A stretch of DNA of 64,000 bases from JBBQNY01 sp038330365 (lineage in GTDB: Bacteria > Pseudomonadota > Gammaproteobacteria > Xanthomonadales > Ahniellaceae), in NCBI GenBank assembly GCA_038330365.1, contig JBBQNY010000001.1:4971-68970 (forward strand), given 5' to 3'. Shown piece after piece: positions 18,453 to 27,659 of this stretch. Below the pieces are notes generated by a model that worked only from the letters and a program-made list of their open reading frames with translations, was not told where the DNA came from and ran no database searches. A program made the position numbers and the translations under genes. Every line of letters begins with the position of its first letter. Within the stretch, counting starts at the first letter, position 1.

Positions 18453-19301
18453 CTATTCAATTTGCGATTGCGCGTACGCGGCATCCAGTGCCTCCATCGC
18501 GTCGCGCGGCGGCAGCGCGGCGGCACGCCCGTAAGCAGCCGCGGCTTCGTCCTCGCGCTTGTCCCCATGCAGCGCAAGCAGCATGTTGCCGTGTTCGATG
18601 TGGGCGATTGGCGATTTTGGTCCGAGTTTGAGCGCGGCCGTCATCAGCGCTTCCGCGGTCGCCGCTTTCGCCCCGTAAGTGAGCCCAGCGATCAGTTTGC
18701 CGACCTTCGACACGATCTCGGCGTGATAGAGCGACAGGGCGAGCATGGCCTCGGCGTGCTTCGGCGCCCGCTCGAGCGTGGCGTCGAGGCTGGTCTTGAC
18801 CTTGCCCGCCAGACCCTGGCTCAAGGCCTGCGCGATGGAAATCGCCTGGCTGTAACGACCAAGCGAGTAGGCGTGCTGGTAGTGCGTGTTGGGCGCCGCA
18901 GGCCAGGCGTCCGCAGCGATGGCTGCGCGTTCAGCTGCTGCCAGGTAATCGCCCGCCTGCTGTTTCGGGTCCTGCACGAGTCGCGTCGCGTGGATGGCCT
19001 GCGCGCGGCTGGCGAGGGAGGCGCCCCAGACGCCGAGGGCGTCGCCGCGGTCGAATGCATCGCCGAAGTCGCCACGATGGAACGCGCGCCAGGCATCCTG
19101 CGCCGCCATTGCGAGTGCTGCCGGCGTGAGCTTGATGCGGGGCTGCGGCGCGGACGCGATCGCAGCGGCCGCCCACTTCGCGTCGGGAAATGGTTCCCGG
19201 TCGCCCTCGTGCAGCGCCGCCCAGCTGGACTTCAAACGGTCGCCGGCAAACTCGAAATCGTGGCCGGTCGATGCAAATGGAATCCAGCGGGTACGGGCCA
19301 T
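18453..19301 (-). CDS. Hypothetical TPR-like protein
   Basis: A 282-residue protein, alanine-rich and helical, with spaced repeats that look like degenerate tetratricopeptide units, for example PNTHYQHAYSLGRYSQAI and PKHAEAMLALSLYHAEI. No catalytic motif, signal peptide or membrane helix is seen. The ORF extends to 19400, but the extra 33 codons read poorly, so the ATG at 19301 (MARTRWIPF) is preferred. It converges on the WS/DGAT gene and is divergent from the phasin gene. Function unknown; it could be a scaffold. Confidence 0.7.
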   Translation of the reverse strand: MARTRWIPFASTGHDFEFAGDRLKSSWAALHEGDREPFPDAKWAAAAIASAPQPRIKLTPAALAMAAQDAWRAFHRGDFGDAFDRGDALGVWGASLASRAQAIHATRLVQDPKQQAGDYLAAAERAAIAADAWPAAPNTHYQHAYSLGRYSQAISIAQALSQGLAGKVKTSLDATLERAPKHAEAMLALSLYHAEIVSKVGKLIAGLTYGAKAATAEALMTAALKLGPKSPIAHIEHGNMLLALHGDKREDEAAAAYGRAAALPPRDAMEALDAAYAQSQIE

Positions 19302-19448
19302 GGCAGTCGCTCGCGCAGGGCGGACCAGAATGCGGCATGCGTCGTTCGGCGGCAATGGCGAACGCCAAGGGAGCTCCCCAGGGTAGGGTGAATGCTCCAT
19401 TGCGAGCGCCTACATTGGGTGCCTCAATCACGCAGTCCGGAAACCCTC

Positions 19449-19916
19449 ATGGCGAGTAGACAGATCCGCAGCACCCCCAAGCGCAACCCGTCGGCGCGCG
19501 AAATGCCACGTCAAATCTGGCTCGCCGGTCTCGGTGCATTCTCTTTCGCCCGCAAGCACGGCCGTTCAACCTTCAACCGCATGGTGAACGAGGGTGAGTC
19601 AGTGCGCGTCGATGCCGGCAAGCTGGCGCGTCAGCTGGACCATGACTTCCGTCGTGCAGCCGGCGACGTGGCCACCCGCGTTCAGGCTGGCTACGCGCCA
19701 CTGCGCAAGCGCGTGCTGGCGAATCTGCGCCAGACGGAGAAGAACATCGGGGCCGGTGCGGACGAGACGCTCGCGAAGGCGCGTTCGATCATTGACCAGT
19801 CGCGCGCCGAGCTCAAGCGCGTGCGCGACAATGCCCGCGCCCGCCAGCGGCGTGCGGATGCACCCGCCACCGCGCGCAAGACCGCGCCGCGTCGCCGCAA
19901 GGCCGCAAACGCCTGA
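19449..19916 (+). CDS. Phasin-like granule-associated protein
   Basis: A 155-residue basic protein. It begins with the segment RQIWLAGLGAFSFARKHG, typical of the PhaF/PhaI-type phasin family, followed by an amphipathic helical region and an Ala/Lys/Arg-rich tail (KTAPRRRKAANA) that could bind nucleic acid. Phasins coat polyhydroxyalkanoate granules. Here no phaC is visible, while wax ester genes flank it, so it may coat lipid bodies instead (inference). The ORF opens at 19392, but ATG 19449 (MASRQIR) suits the family. A strong hairpin follows the stop codon. Confidence 0.8.
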   Translation: MASRQIRSTPKRNPSAREMPRQIWLAGLGAFSFARKHGRSTFNRMVNEGESVRVDAGKLARQLDHDFRRAAGDVATRVQAGYAPLRKRVLANLRQTEKNIGAGADETLAKARSIIDQSRAELKRVRDNARARQRRADAPATARKTAPRRRKAANA

Positions 19917-19934
19917 TCCCCGCCGCGATACTCA

Positions 19935-19969
19935 ACGCGGCGCCGAGGAAGTCTTCCTCGGCGCCGCGT
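19935..19969. terminator. Strong hairpin between convergent phasin and pip genes
   Basis: A perfect 16-bp stem (ACGCGGCGCCGAGGAA with its complement) around a 3-nt loop, 19 bp after the phasin stop codon. It has no T-tract on either side. It sits between convergent genes, so it probably ends transcripts from both directions. Confidence 0.6.
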
Positions 19970-20064
19970 GCTGATTGCGATGAGGAGCCTGGGAACGTTT
20001 GATCGGAATCTCCCTGCTCGAGAGCGTTGGACGAGGGCCCGCGCCAAGGGCGCGCCACGAGCGA

Positions 20065-21018
20065 TCAGCGATATCGATCCGTGGCTCGGACCAGCGCATC
20101 AGTGTTGCCCGCCTCGAAGGCCGAATGTCCGGCATCGCCGACGATCTCGAGTTCCGCCCGCGGCCAGGCCTGCTTGAGTTCCCACGCATTGGCCAGCGGA
20201 CACACCACGTCGTAGCGGCCATGCACGATCGTGCCGGGTATGTCCGCCAGCTGCATGGCATCGCGCAGCAGCTGATTCTCCACCTCGAAGAACCCGCCGT
20301 GGACAAAGTAATGGCATTCGATCCGCGCGAACGCGAGTGCGAACTGCGCCTCGTCGTGTGACGCCACAAACTCCGCATCCGGCGTCAGGAAACTGGTGGC
20401 TCCCTCCCACGTCGCCCACGCGCGCGCCGCAGCCAGCCGTTCGTCTGCGTCAGCCGATGTCAGCCGGCGGTGGTATGCGGAAATCAGGTCATGCCGCTCG
20501 ACCTCCGGAATTGCAGCTAGGAAATGCTGCCACGCGTCCGGATAGAGCCGCGACGCGCCTTGCTGGTAGAACCATTCCAGTTCCCAGCGTCGCAACATGA
20601 AAATTCCGCGCAGCACCATCTCGGTGACGCGGGCCGGGTGCTTTTCCGCGTACGCCAACGCCAGCGTCGATCCCCAGGAACCGCCGAATACCTGCCAGCG
20701 CTCGATCCCGAGTCGCTCCCGCAGCTGTTCGATGTCGGCCACCAGGTCCCATGTGGTGTTGTCGACGAGATCGGCAGTCGGCGTGGAACGGCCGGATCCA
20801 CGCTGGTCGAACAGCACGATGCGGTAGTGCGCGGGATCATGGAAGCACCGCATCTTGGCGTTGCACCCGCCGCCCGGCCCGCCGTGCAGCACGACCACCG
20901 GCTTGCCTTGGGGATTGCCGCATTGCTCGAAATAGAGCGTATGCCTGTCGTCGACCTTCATCGTGCCGCTGTCGTAGGGCTCGATGCCAGGGTAGAGCGT
21001 GCGCCGCGATGCATTCAT
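20065..21018 (-). CDS. pip: Proline iminopeptidase (alpha/beta hydrolase)
   Basis: A 317-aa protein of peptidase family S33 that removes N-terminal proline from peptides in the cytoplasm. Hallmarks are LYPGIEPYDSG at the start, the oxyanion segment HGGPGGG, DQRGSGRS, the nucleophile elbow GGSWGSTLAL, and the Asp and His of the triad in HGRYDVVCP and GDAGHSAFE. I chose the ATG at 21018 (MNASRRTLYPG) because AAGG lies at proper spacing and homologues begin there. An ATG at 21045 overlaps the TetR stop codon and is the alternative. It is the last gene of an acbP-tetR-pip run on the minus strand. Confidence 0.93.
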   Translation of the reverse strand: MNASRRTLYPGIEPYDSGTMKVDDRHTLYFEQCGNPQGKPVVVLHGGPGGGCNAKMRCFHDPAHYRIVLFDQRGSGRSTPTADLVDNTTWDLVADIEQLRERLGIERWQVFGGSWGSTLALAYAEKHPARVTEMVLRGIFMLRRWELEWFYQQGASRLYPDAWQHFLAAIPEVERHDLISAYHRRLTSADADERLAAARAWATWEGATSFLTPDAEFVASHDEAQFALAFARIECHYFVHGGFFEVENQLLRDAMQLADIPGTIVHGRYDVVCPLANAWELKQAWPRAELEIVGDAGHSAFEAGNTDALVRATDRYR

Positions 21019-21041
21019 GCGTGGGCCTTGTGAGTCGATGA

Positions 21042-21674
21042 TCATTTCAGATACTGGGTCGCGAGGTTGTGCAGGTGCAGCCGCTCGGCATCGCGCAGGA
21101 AAGGCGCGAGAAGCATCATGACCTGGTAGATCCCGCGGGTGAGATCGGTCGCTTCGCGCTCAAGATGTCCTCCGCGCACCGCGTTGTAACTCATCCAGAA
21201 GCTCGTCACGAGCAGCACGTTTTCGGCTGTCGCCTCGATTTCGGCGCGTGACGCGCGCATCTCGCCGCTGCTCGCAAGCCCGCGCAGCACGACCTCGGCA
21301 TTGGCCGTCGCGCGCTTGAGGATCCGCGAGAAATGCAGCCGCAATTTGCGGTTGCGGCTGGTGATGTCCACCAGGTCCCGGTAGATGAAACGAAAGTCCC
21401 ACATGCACTCGAAGGCGACGTGCAGCTGCAGCCAGATGTCTTCCAGCGTCGGCAGCCGGTCTTCGGGCTGGACCAGCGCCTCTTCGATACGGACTTCATA
21501 GCGTGCGAACAAATGCTCGACGATGTCGTCCTTGTTGCGGAAATGGTAGTAGAGGTTGCCCGGACTGATCTCGAGTTCGTCCGCGATGTGATTGGTGGTG
21601 ACATTCGGCTCGCCGCGCTCGTTGAACATGCCGAGGCTGGCATCGAGGATTCGATCGCGGGTCTTGCTGGCCAT
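21042..21674 (-). CDS. TetR family transcriptional regulator
   Basis: A 210-residue regulator. An N-terminal helix-turn-helix (TTNHIADELEISPGNLYYHF, about residues 25-44) is followed by a helical ligand-binding domain. The ATG at 21674 has a strong GAGGGAG ribosome site, so the longer ORF is not used. It lies 25 bp after the acyl-CoA-binding protein gene and is divergent, as part of that unit, from the fatty acyl-CoA reductase. By position it probably represses one or both, with an acyl-CoA or fatty acid as a plausible ligand (inference). No clear operator palindrome was found by eye. Confidence 0.88.
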   Translation of the reverse strand: MASKTRDRILDASLGMFNERGEPNVTTNHIADELEISPGNLYYHFRNKDDIVEHLFARYEVRIEEALVQPEDRLPTLEDIWLQLHVAFECMWDFRFIYRDLVDITSRNRKLRLHFSRILKRATANAEVVLRGLASSGEMRASRAEIEATAENVLLVTSFWMSYNAVRGGHLEREATDLTRGIYQVMMLLAPFLRDAERLHLHNLATQYLK

Positions 21675-21699
21675 TTGGGCTCCCTCTTCTGCCCTCGGC

Positions 21700-21957
21700 T
21701 CAGCCGGCGAGCTTGTCCACCAGGTCGGCGTACTGCTGCTGCGCCTTGTCCGGCGGGGTGCCCTTGAGCTTGGACCACGCGTCGTACTTCGCTCCACCCT
21801 TGAAGTCGAAGAAGGCCGGCCGCTCGCCGCTGACGTCGCCCTCGCTGCCCTGCTTGTAGAGGGCGTACAGACGCAACAGCATCGCGTCGTCGGGACGATC
21901 GGTCAGCGTCTTGATCTTCTGCTGGGCGGCTTCGAATCGTGTTCCGGGATCGGCCAT
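21700..21957 (-). CDS. Acyl-CoA-binding protein
   Basis: An 85-residue ACBP, the usual length, which carries long-chain acyl-CoA in the cytosol. Visible signatures are LYALYKQGSEGD and FDFKGGAKYDAWSKLKG, including the conserved Tyr and Lys that contact the CoA phosphates. Bacterial ACBPs are uncommon, and its location next to an acyl-CoA reductase and near a wax ester synthase suggests it feeds acyl-CoA to them. The start is the ATG at 21957 (MADPGTRFEA). It is the first gene of the acbP-tetR-pip run, divergent from the reductase gene by 203 bp. Confidence 0.93.
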   Translation of the reverse strand: MADPGTRFEAAQQKIKTLTDRPDDAMLLRLYALYKQGSEGDVSGERPAFFDFKGGAKYDAWSKLKGTPPDKAQQQYADLVDKLAG

Positions 21958-22160
21958 GTGCGTTGTTTCCAGGCGGGATGGTTGCAGGGATCCTCCGAAC
22001 AATGCCACGTCGGCGGCACGATGCCCAGAAGGGCCGAAGCAGGATCACGGATCAACGCGCTTCCTGCCCGCAGCTCGCGCGCTTCTGGTCAAGCCCGCAC
22101 GGGATGGCTATCTTGCTGCGACGGGCGTGCACGGCGCCGCTGGCGACTTGCGGGGAAGTC

Positions 22161-24143
22161 ATGAGCTATTTCATCACGGGCGGCACCGGGTTCATTGGCC
22201 GACATCTGGTCGAGCGTCTGCTCGCGCGCAGTGGCAAGATCCATGTGCTGGTGCGCCGCGGGTCCGAAGCAAAATTCGACCAGCTGGTGGCGCAGAGCGG
22301 AGCCGCCAAGGGCAGGCTGGTGAAGGTGACGGGAGATCTCGCCAAGCCCAGGCTCGGACTTGCGCCCGCCGCCATCGCAAAACTCCGCGGCAAAGTGCGC
22401 CATTTCTTCCATCTGGCCGCGATCTACGATCTCACCGCGGATGCCGAAACCCAGGAAGACATCAACGTAGGTGGCACCCGGCGCGCCCTGGAGCTGGCGT
22501 CGGCAATCGGCGCGGGTACGTTCCATCATGTGAGTTCGATCGCGGCTGCAGGCCTTTATCCCGGCGTATTCAAGGAAGACATGTTCAGCGAGGCTGAAGG
22601 ACTGGACGATCCGTACTTCCGCACCAAACACGACTCCGAGGGGCTGGTGCGCGCGCAGGACGAGATCCCTTTCCGAATCTACCGGCCGGCGATCGTGGTG
22701 GGCGACTCGCGTACAGGCGAAATCGACAAGATCGACGGCCCCTACTATTTCTTCCGCCTGATCAAGAAGACCCGCGAACTGTTGCCCAAGTGGATGCCCA
22801 CCATCGGTATCGAGGGCAGTCGCATCAATGTCGTGCCGGTCGATTTCGTCGCGGCCGCCATCGATCACATCGCGCACAAAAGGGGACTGGACGGGCAGGC
22901 CTTCCACCTCGTGGATCCCGCACCGCTGCGCGTTGGCGAGGTCCTCAACATTTTTGCGCGAGCTGCCCACGCGCCCGAGATGACCATGCGTATCGATGCC
23001 CGCATGTTCGCGGTCGTGCCCCCGTTCATCCGCAGCGCGCTGGGCAACCTGCCACCGGTGAAACGTCTCACCGGCATGGTCATGAAAGATCTCGGGATTC
23101 CGCGCGAGGTGCTGAAGTACATCAGTTATCCGACGCGTTTCGATACCCGCGAGGCGGAGCGCGCGCTCAAGGGCAGCGGGATCGAGGTGCCGCCGCTCGA
23201 GTCGTATGCGTGGAAGCTCTGGGACTACTGGGAACGTCATCTCGATCCGGAACTGTTCCTCGATCATTCACTGAACGGGCGCGTACGTGGCAAAAGAGTG
23301 CTGATCACCGGCGGCTCAGCGGGTATCGGGCGCGCGGCCGCACTCAAGATCGCAGCGGCGGGAGCGGAAGTGATCATCGTCGCGCGCAAGCAGGAAGAGC
23401 TCGACAGCGTGCGTGCCGAGATCGAGGGTGCAGGCGGCATATGCCATTGCTACACCGCGGACATCGCCGAGCTGGACCAGTGCGACCGGCTGGTGGCATC
23501 GGTGCTGGCGGAGCATGGTCCACTCGATGTGCTCATCAACAACGCGGGGCGGTCGATCCGGCGTTCGGTCGCACTCTCCTACGATCGTTTCCATGATTTC
23601 GAGCGCACCATGCAGCTCAACTATTTCGGGGCGTTGCGACTCATCCTCGGCTTCCTGCCGACGATGGCGGAGCGTCGCCGCGGCCACGTGATCAATATCT
23701 CGTCAATCGGCGTACTGGCGAACTCGCCGCGTTTCTCGGCCTATGTGGCCTCGAAGTCCGCGCTCGACGCGTTCTCGAACTGTGCGCAGGGCGAGTTCTC
23801 GGATCTTGGTATCGCGTTCACCACCATCAACATGCCGCTGGTGCGAACGGCAATGATCGGGCCGACGAAGATGTATGACAGCGTGCCCACGCTGTCGCCG
23901 GAAGAGGCAGCCGACATGATCTCGACCGCGATCATCCGGCGGCCGAGCCGTATCGCGACCCGGCTCGGGGTTTTCTCGTCGGTGTTGAACGCCGTGGCGC
24001 CCAAGGCTTACGAGGTCGTGATGAACACCGCGTACAACCTCTTCCCCGATTCAGCGGCAGCCAAGGGCATGAAGGGCAGGGATGAGAAGCCCTCGAACGA
24101 GCAGGTGGCATTCGCTGCCGTCATGCGTGGCGTGCACTGGTAG
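22161..24143 (+). CDS. Two-domain alcohol-forming fatty acyl-CoA/ACP reductase
   Basis: A 660-residue protein of two fused short-chain dehydrogenase domains. The N-domain starts MSYFITGGTGFIGRHLVE, with an extended-SDR Rossmann motif at 7-13 and a YFRTK (YxxxK) active site. The C-domain starts near residue 380 (TGGSAGIGRAAA), with NISSIG and the active site YVASK. By memory it matches, along its full length, the Marinobacter two-step fatty acyl reductase (about 661 aa), which reduces acyl-CoA through the aldehyde to the alcohol. The start is supported by GGGGA before ATG 22161. With the nearby WS/DGAT it would complete wax ester synthesis. Confidence 0.9.
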   Translation: MSYFITGGTGFIGRHLVERLLARSGKIHVLVRRGSEAKFDQLVAQSGAAKGRLVKVTGDLAKPRLGLAPAAIAKLRGKVRHFFHLAAIYDLTADAETQEDINVGGTRRALELASAIGAGTFHHVSSIAAAGLYPGVFKEDMFSEAEGLDDPYFRTKHDSEGLVRAQDEIPFRIYRPAIVVGDSRTGEIDKIDGPYYFFRLIKKTRELLPKWMPTIGIEGSRINVVPVDFVAAAIDHIAHKRGLDGQAFHLVDPAPLRVGEVLNIFARAAHAPEMTMRIDARMFAVVPPFIRSALGNLPPVKRLTGMVMKDLGIPREVLKYISYPTRFDTREAERALKGSGIEVPPLESYAWKLWDYWERHLDPELFLDHSLNGRVRGKRVLITGGSAGIGRAAALKIAAAGAEVIIVARKQEELDSVRAEIEGAGGICHCYTADIAELDQCDRLVASVLAEHGPLDVLINNAGRSIRRSVALSYDRFHDFERTMQLNYFGALRLILGFLPTMAERRRGHVINISSIGVLANSPRFSAYVASKSALDAFSNCAQGEFSDLGIAFTTINMPLVRTAMIGPTKMYDSVPTLSPEEAADMISTAIIRRPSRIATRLGVFSSVLNAVAPKAYEVVMNTAYNLFPDSAAAKGMKGRDEKPSNEQVAFAAVMRGVHW

Positions 24144-24293
24144 CGCGGACGCCGCCGCCCGTCAGGCTCACACGGAGCCAAAGGCGCTCCGCAGACATCG
24201 ACCAGTCCCGGACTCTCTGGTTCAGAACGTGCCGATGTTCACCGACCGAGATTCGCCGGCCCGGTCGATGTCGCCGACATCACTGCGCTGGCG

Positions 24294-24923
24294 TCAGCTC
24301 TTCGTTCGAGCGCTGCGGGCGCGCTTGCCCGTGCTTTTGACGGCGGTTTTGCGACCACCTGGCTTGCGGGTGGCGGTCTTGCCGGCCGCAGAATTTTTCC
24401 CGGACGTGCTGGCACCCGACGCCTTGCCCGCAGGAGATTTCCGAGCGGCGCCGCGCGCAGCCGGCTTGTTCGCCGGAGCAGACGTGGGACGCGCAGCCGA
24501 CGCGCTGTAAGCCTGCTGCGCGCGCACACTGCGGTTGAGCTCTTCGATGCGCTCGACCAGTGCGTGCATCTCGTCGCGTCCGGGCACACCAAGACGGGTA
24601 AGAGCGCGTGAGACGCGATCTTCGAAAACCTTTTCCAGCCGGTCCCAGGTATCGGCAGCACGTTCTTTTACATTGCCCACGGTGTTCTCCATGCGGTCGC
24701 GCACGTCATTGGCGCGGCCCGACGTGAAATGACGGGTTTTGGATTCGATCGTCTGGCCTTCGCGGATCAGCGCCTCGAACAGTTTCGAGCCCTGGTCCTG
24801 CGCGCGGGAAAACGCGCCGAGGCCAGCCATCCAGATGTGCTGGGCGGATTCGAGCAACTTGCCTTGCGCGTCGCTCGGCGGCGTGCCGGTTCCGGATTTC
24901 TTCTTGAATCGGGGTTCGGTCAT
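24294..24923 (-). CDS. PhaF-like phasin with basic Ala/Lys tail
   Basis: A 209-residue protein. Residues about 28-125 form the phasin domain with IWMAGLGAFSRAQDQG and long amphipathic helices; SVRAQQAY ends it. About 75 residues rich in Ala, Lys, Pro and Ser follow (AAGKTATRKPGGRKTAVK), a histone-H1-like tail as in PhaF, which links granules to the nucleoid. It is a paralogue of the phasin at 19449. The start is taken at ATG 24923 (MTEPRFKKK); two upstream in-frame ATGs are less likely. It converges with the acyl-CoA reductase. Confidence 0.85.
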   Translation of the reverse strand: MTEPRFKKKSGTGTPPSDAQGKLLESAQHIWMAGLGAFSRAQDQGSKLFEALIREGQTIESKTRHFTSGRANDVRDRMENTVGNVKERAADTWDRLEKVFEDRVSRALTRLGVPGRDEMHALVERIEELNRSVRAQQAYSASAARPTSAPANKPAARGAARKSPAGKASGASTSGKNSAAGKTATRKPGGRKTAVKSTGKRARSARTKS

Positions 24924-25046
24924 GGATGCGGTCTCGGATCGGGGGAGAGGCATGCTGGAACGGATTTCTCGAATAGACAATCTACGCGCGCACTTGCCGC
25001 CCGGGCAAGCGCTAGGACTCGATCCCCCCGCGTCTCCGGGACAGTG

Positions 25047-26363
25047 TCACCGCTGCACCCGCCTCCTGGGCCTGCGAGCGGGCTTCCCTGGCGCGCCCGC
25101 GTCGGGTGCTGCGCGACGGACACTTTCGTCCAGGTCGTCGAGAGCACGACGCAGTTTGCGCGACTGCTCGGTCGCTCTCGGGCGTGGGGCACGCAATCGA
25201 TCCAGCAGGCGCACCGCAGGATTGTCCAGTACTTCGTCGCGCAGGCGGATGCCGTGACGGGCCAGCAGCGGCGCCAGGGTGGCACGCTGTCGCCGGAGGT
25301 CGGCCAGCGTCGACTGGAACGCATGTTCGGCGACCGTCCGGCGATTGCCGTAGCTGAACAGACTCGCGAAGAAGACGTCGCTGTCGTTGGCGTCGGGCTC
25401 AAACAGAACCAGGTCCGATGCGGGAAACTGCTGTCGATACTTTTCCAGACCGACCTGCATGCGGGACTTGAGCAGGGTGCGAAACGTCTGTGACAGTACC
25501 GCTGGCAGGCCGCTTTTGCTCAGGGATGCGAATCGTCGTCGTGCACCCTGATTTCGGGAATCAGGGGAGTCGGATCCGGATGCGTTTTCCGCATCGAAGG
25601 GCACCAGCGGATTGAGCGCGAGCACCAGATCCGCGCCGTCAGCCATGGCCACCGATGCATGCATGGTGCGGCGCAGGGCGCCATCCACGTAGTGGCGGCC
25701 GTCGATCTCGACCGGCGGATACAGACCCGGCAACGCGGAACTCGCCTGTACCGCCCTGGAAATCGGCACGTGATCGAATCCGGGCGCTCCGAATCGCACC
25801 ACCGCCCCGGTATCCAGGTCGACGGCCACCACGAACAGGCGGCGCGGCAGTTCGCGGAAGTCGTTGCTGCGGCCGTAGTAGGCGAACACATCCCGCAGAT
25901 AGCGATCAATGGGCTCGTTGTCGAACAGTCCTGCTGGCACCAGCGCGCCGAAGCGCGCGAATCCGCTGCTCCACCAGCCTTGCAGCGGATGACGCAGGCG
26001 GTCAGCCGCCCAGCCGAGCAGCACGCCCGGCGCTGCGCCCATGCGACTCATGTACTCCGCGAACGCCGGGCGCAAGAACTGTTCCGGACGGAAATTGACC
26101 CGCGGCGCCTTGCCCGTGATGAACAGTCGGCAGATCTCGTCGATATCGATGCCGTTGGCGAGACCCGCGGCCAGAAACGCGCCGGAACTCACGCCCACGT
26201 ACACATCCAGACGGGTCAGATCGCAGCCTTCCAGCGCCCGGTCGAGGGCACTGAGCGCGCCGACCTCGTACATGCCGCCAACCGGTCCGCCGCCGGCTAT
26301 GGCGATGCCCACGCGGGAACGCTTGGCGCGACGCGGCGAGTCGCCGGTTTGAACGATCAGCAT
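25047..26363 (-). CDS. Patatin-like phospholipase
   Basis: A 438-residue patatin-family acyl hydrolase with a Ser-Asp dyad. The glycine-rich oxyanion loop is GGGPVGGMYEVG, the nucleophile motif is GVSSGAFLAAG (GxSxG), and the catalytic Asp lies in VDGALRR. It has no signal peptide, so it acts in the cytoplasm. The C-terminal 100 residues are charged and helical. The start is ATG 26363 (MLIVQTGDSPR); the ORF upstream of it reads as noncoding. Its site between phasin and PHA-system genes suggests a lipid-body lipase or depolymerase (inference). Confidence 0.9.
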   Translation of the reverse strand: MLIVQTGDSPRRAKRSRVGIAIAGGGPVGGMYEVGALSALDRALEGCDLTRLDVYVGVSSGAFLAAGLANGIDIDEICRLFITGKAPRVNFRPEQFLRPAFAEYMSRMGAAPGVLLGWAADRLRHPLQGWWSSGFARFGALVPAGLFDNEPIDRYLRDVFAYYGRSNDFRELPRRLFVVAVDLDTGAVVRFGAPGFDHVPISRAVQASSALPGLYPPVEIDGRHYVDGALRRTMHASVAMADGADLVLALNPLVPFDAENASGSDSPDSRNQGARRRFASLSKSGLPAVLSQTFRTLLKSRMQVGLEKYRQQFPASDLVLFEPDANDSDVFFASLFSYGNRRTVAEHAFQSTLADLRRQRATLAPLLARHGIRLRDEVLDNPAVRLLDRLRAPRPRATEQSRKLRRALDDLDESVRRAAPDAGAPGKPARRPRRRVQR

Positions 26364-26486
26364 GCAGGACTGCAGTCGGACGGACGGAGCGCGATTGTAG
26401 GGGATGCGCAGCGGCGGCCTCGGGTCTGCGTGCACTCCTGGCGTAGAGTTGAGCGCCGAATTTCGAGACAAAGGCCCCCGACTGGT

Positions 26487-27221
26487 ATGGATCACGCCCG
26501 CCGCATCGAGGAAATGGCGCGCCAGTTGCGCGATGTGCGAGATCCCGTGCGCGAGCCCGGCAACCGCTCTCCGTGGATGGCCGCGGTGCAGCGCTGGCAA
26601 GCCGAGCGCCTTGCGGCAAGCTTTTCCGATCTGGCCGGCGACCCGCGGTTTGCACGCGCGACGCGCTTCTTTCTGCAGGATCTCTATGGGGAGCAGGATG
26701 TGGCCTGGCGCGACCGCGACGTCGTGCGCATCCTGCCGACCATGCGGCGCTGGTTGCCCGAGCGCCTGATCGCCGCGGTCGCGCAAGCACTTGAGCTGGA
26801 CCTCGCCACGCATCGTCTGGATCTGGCACTGGCCGCCGAGCTGGAAAAGGCGCATGGACTGCAGCGTCAACCACGCCTGGACCTGGCGCGGTATATCGCA
26901 GCTTACCGAACGTCATCGACCCCCGAATCGCGGCAGGAACAGCTTGGCCTGCTGCTCGGTGTCGGCGCCGAACTCGATCGACTGGCGCGCAACCCGGTTC
27001 TGGGCGGATTGCTGAAGGTTGCCCGCGCACCCGCGCGTGCTGCCGGACTCGATCGCATGCAGCGATTTCTCGAGGAAGGTTTCGCGGCCTGCCGGGCAAT
27101 GGGACGCGACGGCGCCGAATTCCTGTCACGTATCGGCGAACGTGAAGCTGCCGCTCTGGAACGGCTGTTCGAGGGCGACGCGGACCCTTTCACGCCGAGA
27201 GTCGTTCGGCGATCCGATTGA
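26487..27221 (+). CDS. FFLEELY-motif-type protein of unknown function
   Basis: A 244-residue soluble, helical protein. The segment RFFLQDLYGEQD (about residues 60-71) fits the motif that gives the FFLEELY family its name. No catalytic residues can be assigned. It is divergent from the patatin gene and convergent with a PHA-granule-system gene, so a role in granules or lipid bodies is possible from position only. The start is ATG 26487 (MDHARRIEEMARQ); the same frame stays open for 828 bp upstream, but only as the shadow of the patatin gene. Confidence 0.75.
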   Translation: MDHARRIEEMARQLRDVRDPVREPGNRSPWMAAVQRWQAERLAASFSDLAGDPRFARATRFFLQDLYGEQDVAWRDRDVVRILPTMRRWLPERLIAAVAQALELDLATHRLDLALAAELEKAHGLQRQPRLDLARYIAAYRTSSTPESRQEQLGLLLGVGAELDRLARNPVLGGLLKVARAPARAAGLDRMQRFLEEGFAACRAMGRDGAEFLSRIGEREAAALERLFEGDADPFTPRVVRRSD

Positions 27222-27258
27222 CCGGGCGTTGAGCCTGGAAGTCCCTCACCGCGTCGTT

Positions 27259-27543
27259 TCAGCGGTGTTTGCCGAATTCCTTGTCAAGATACTTCTCGAT
27301 TTCGGATTCGACCGTCCCGCGCAATGCGCCGAACAGGAAACCGAGTTCCGCGACGACCTCCACCAATCCGGGCAAGAGATGGATTGCACCTTCCACTCCC
27401 ATGCGCTGGAAGTGGAGCGAATCGCCTTCCCAGCGATAGTCGACCTGGAATTTCTCGGCCAGCAGAAGGGCCACACGCTCCACCGATTTGCGCGAAGCGG
27501 CGGGCGACTTCGAGTGATTGCGCTTGACTAGGATACGGGCCAT
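27259..27543 (-). CDS. Polyhydroxyalkanoic acid system family protein
   Basis: A 94-residue protein. The pattern KRNHSKSPAASRKSVERVA, VDYRWEGDSLHF, then VEVVAELGFLFGALRGTVE and a C-terminal EKYLDKEF is that of the small PHA-granule-region family found beside PHA synthesis genes. The biochemical role is unknown; a polyester-cyclase-like fold has been suggested for similar small proteins, and this cannot be tested here. It lies close to and divergent from the FHA gene. Its presence together with two phasins, but without phaC in the window, is notable. Confidence 0.85.
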   Translation of the reverse strand: MARILVKRNHSKSPAASRKSVERVALLLAEKFQVDYRWEGDSLHFQRMGVEGAIHLLPGLVEVVAELGFLFGALRGTVESEIEKYLDKEFGKHR

Positions 27544-27659
27544 GGAGGATGTTTCACGTCGGCAGGGTGGATCGGGGAAGAATACGGTATGCAGCCGGGA
27601 GGTCGCTTGATCAGGGGAACCGTGTTCGCCGTGTGGTCCCGGCCTTTGCTACAGTCGCC

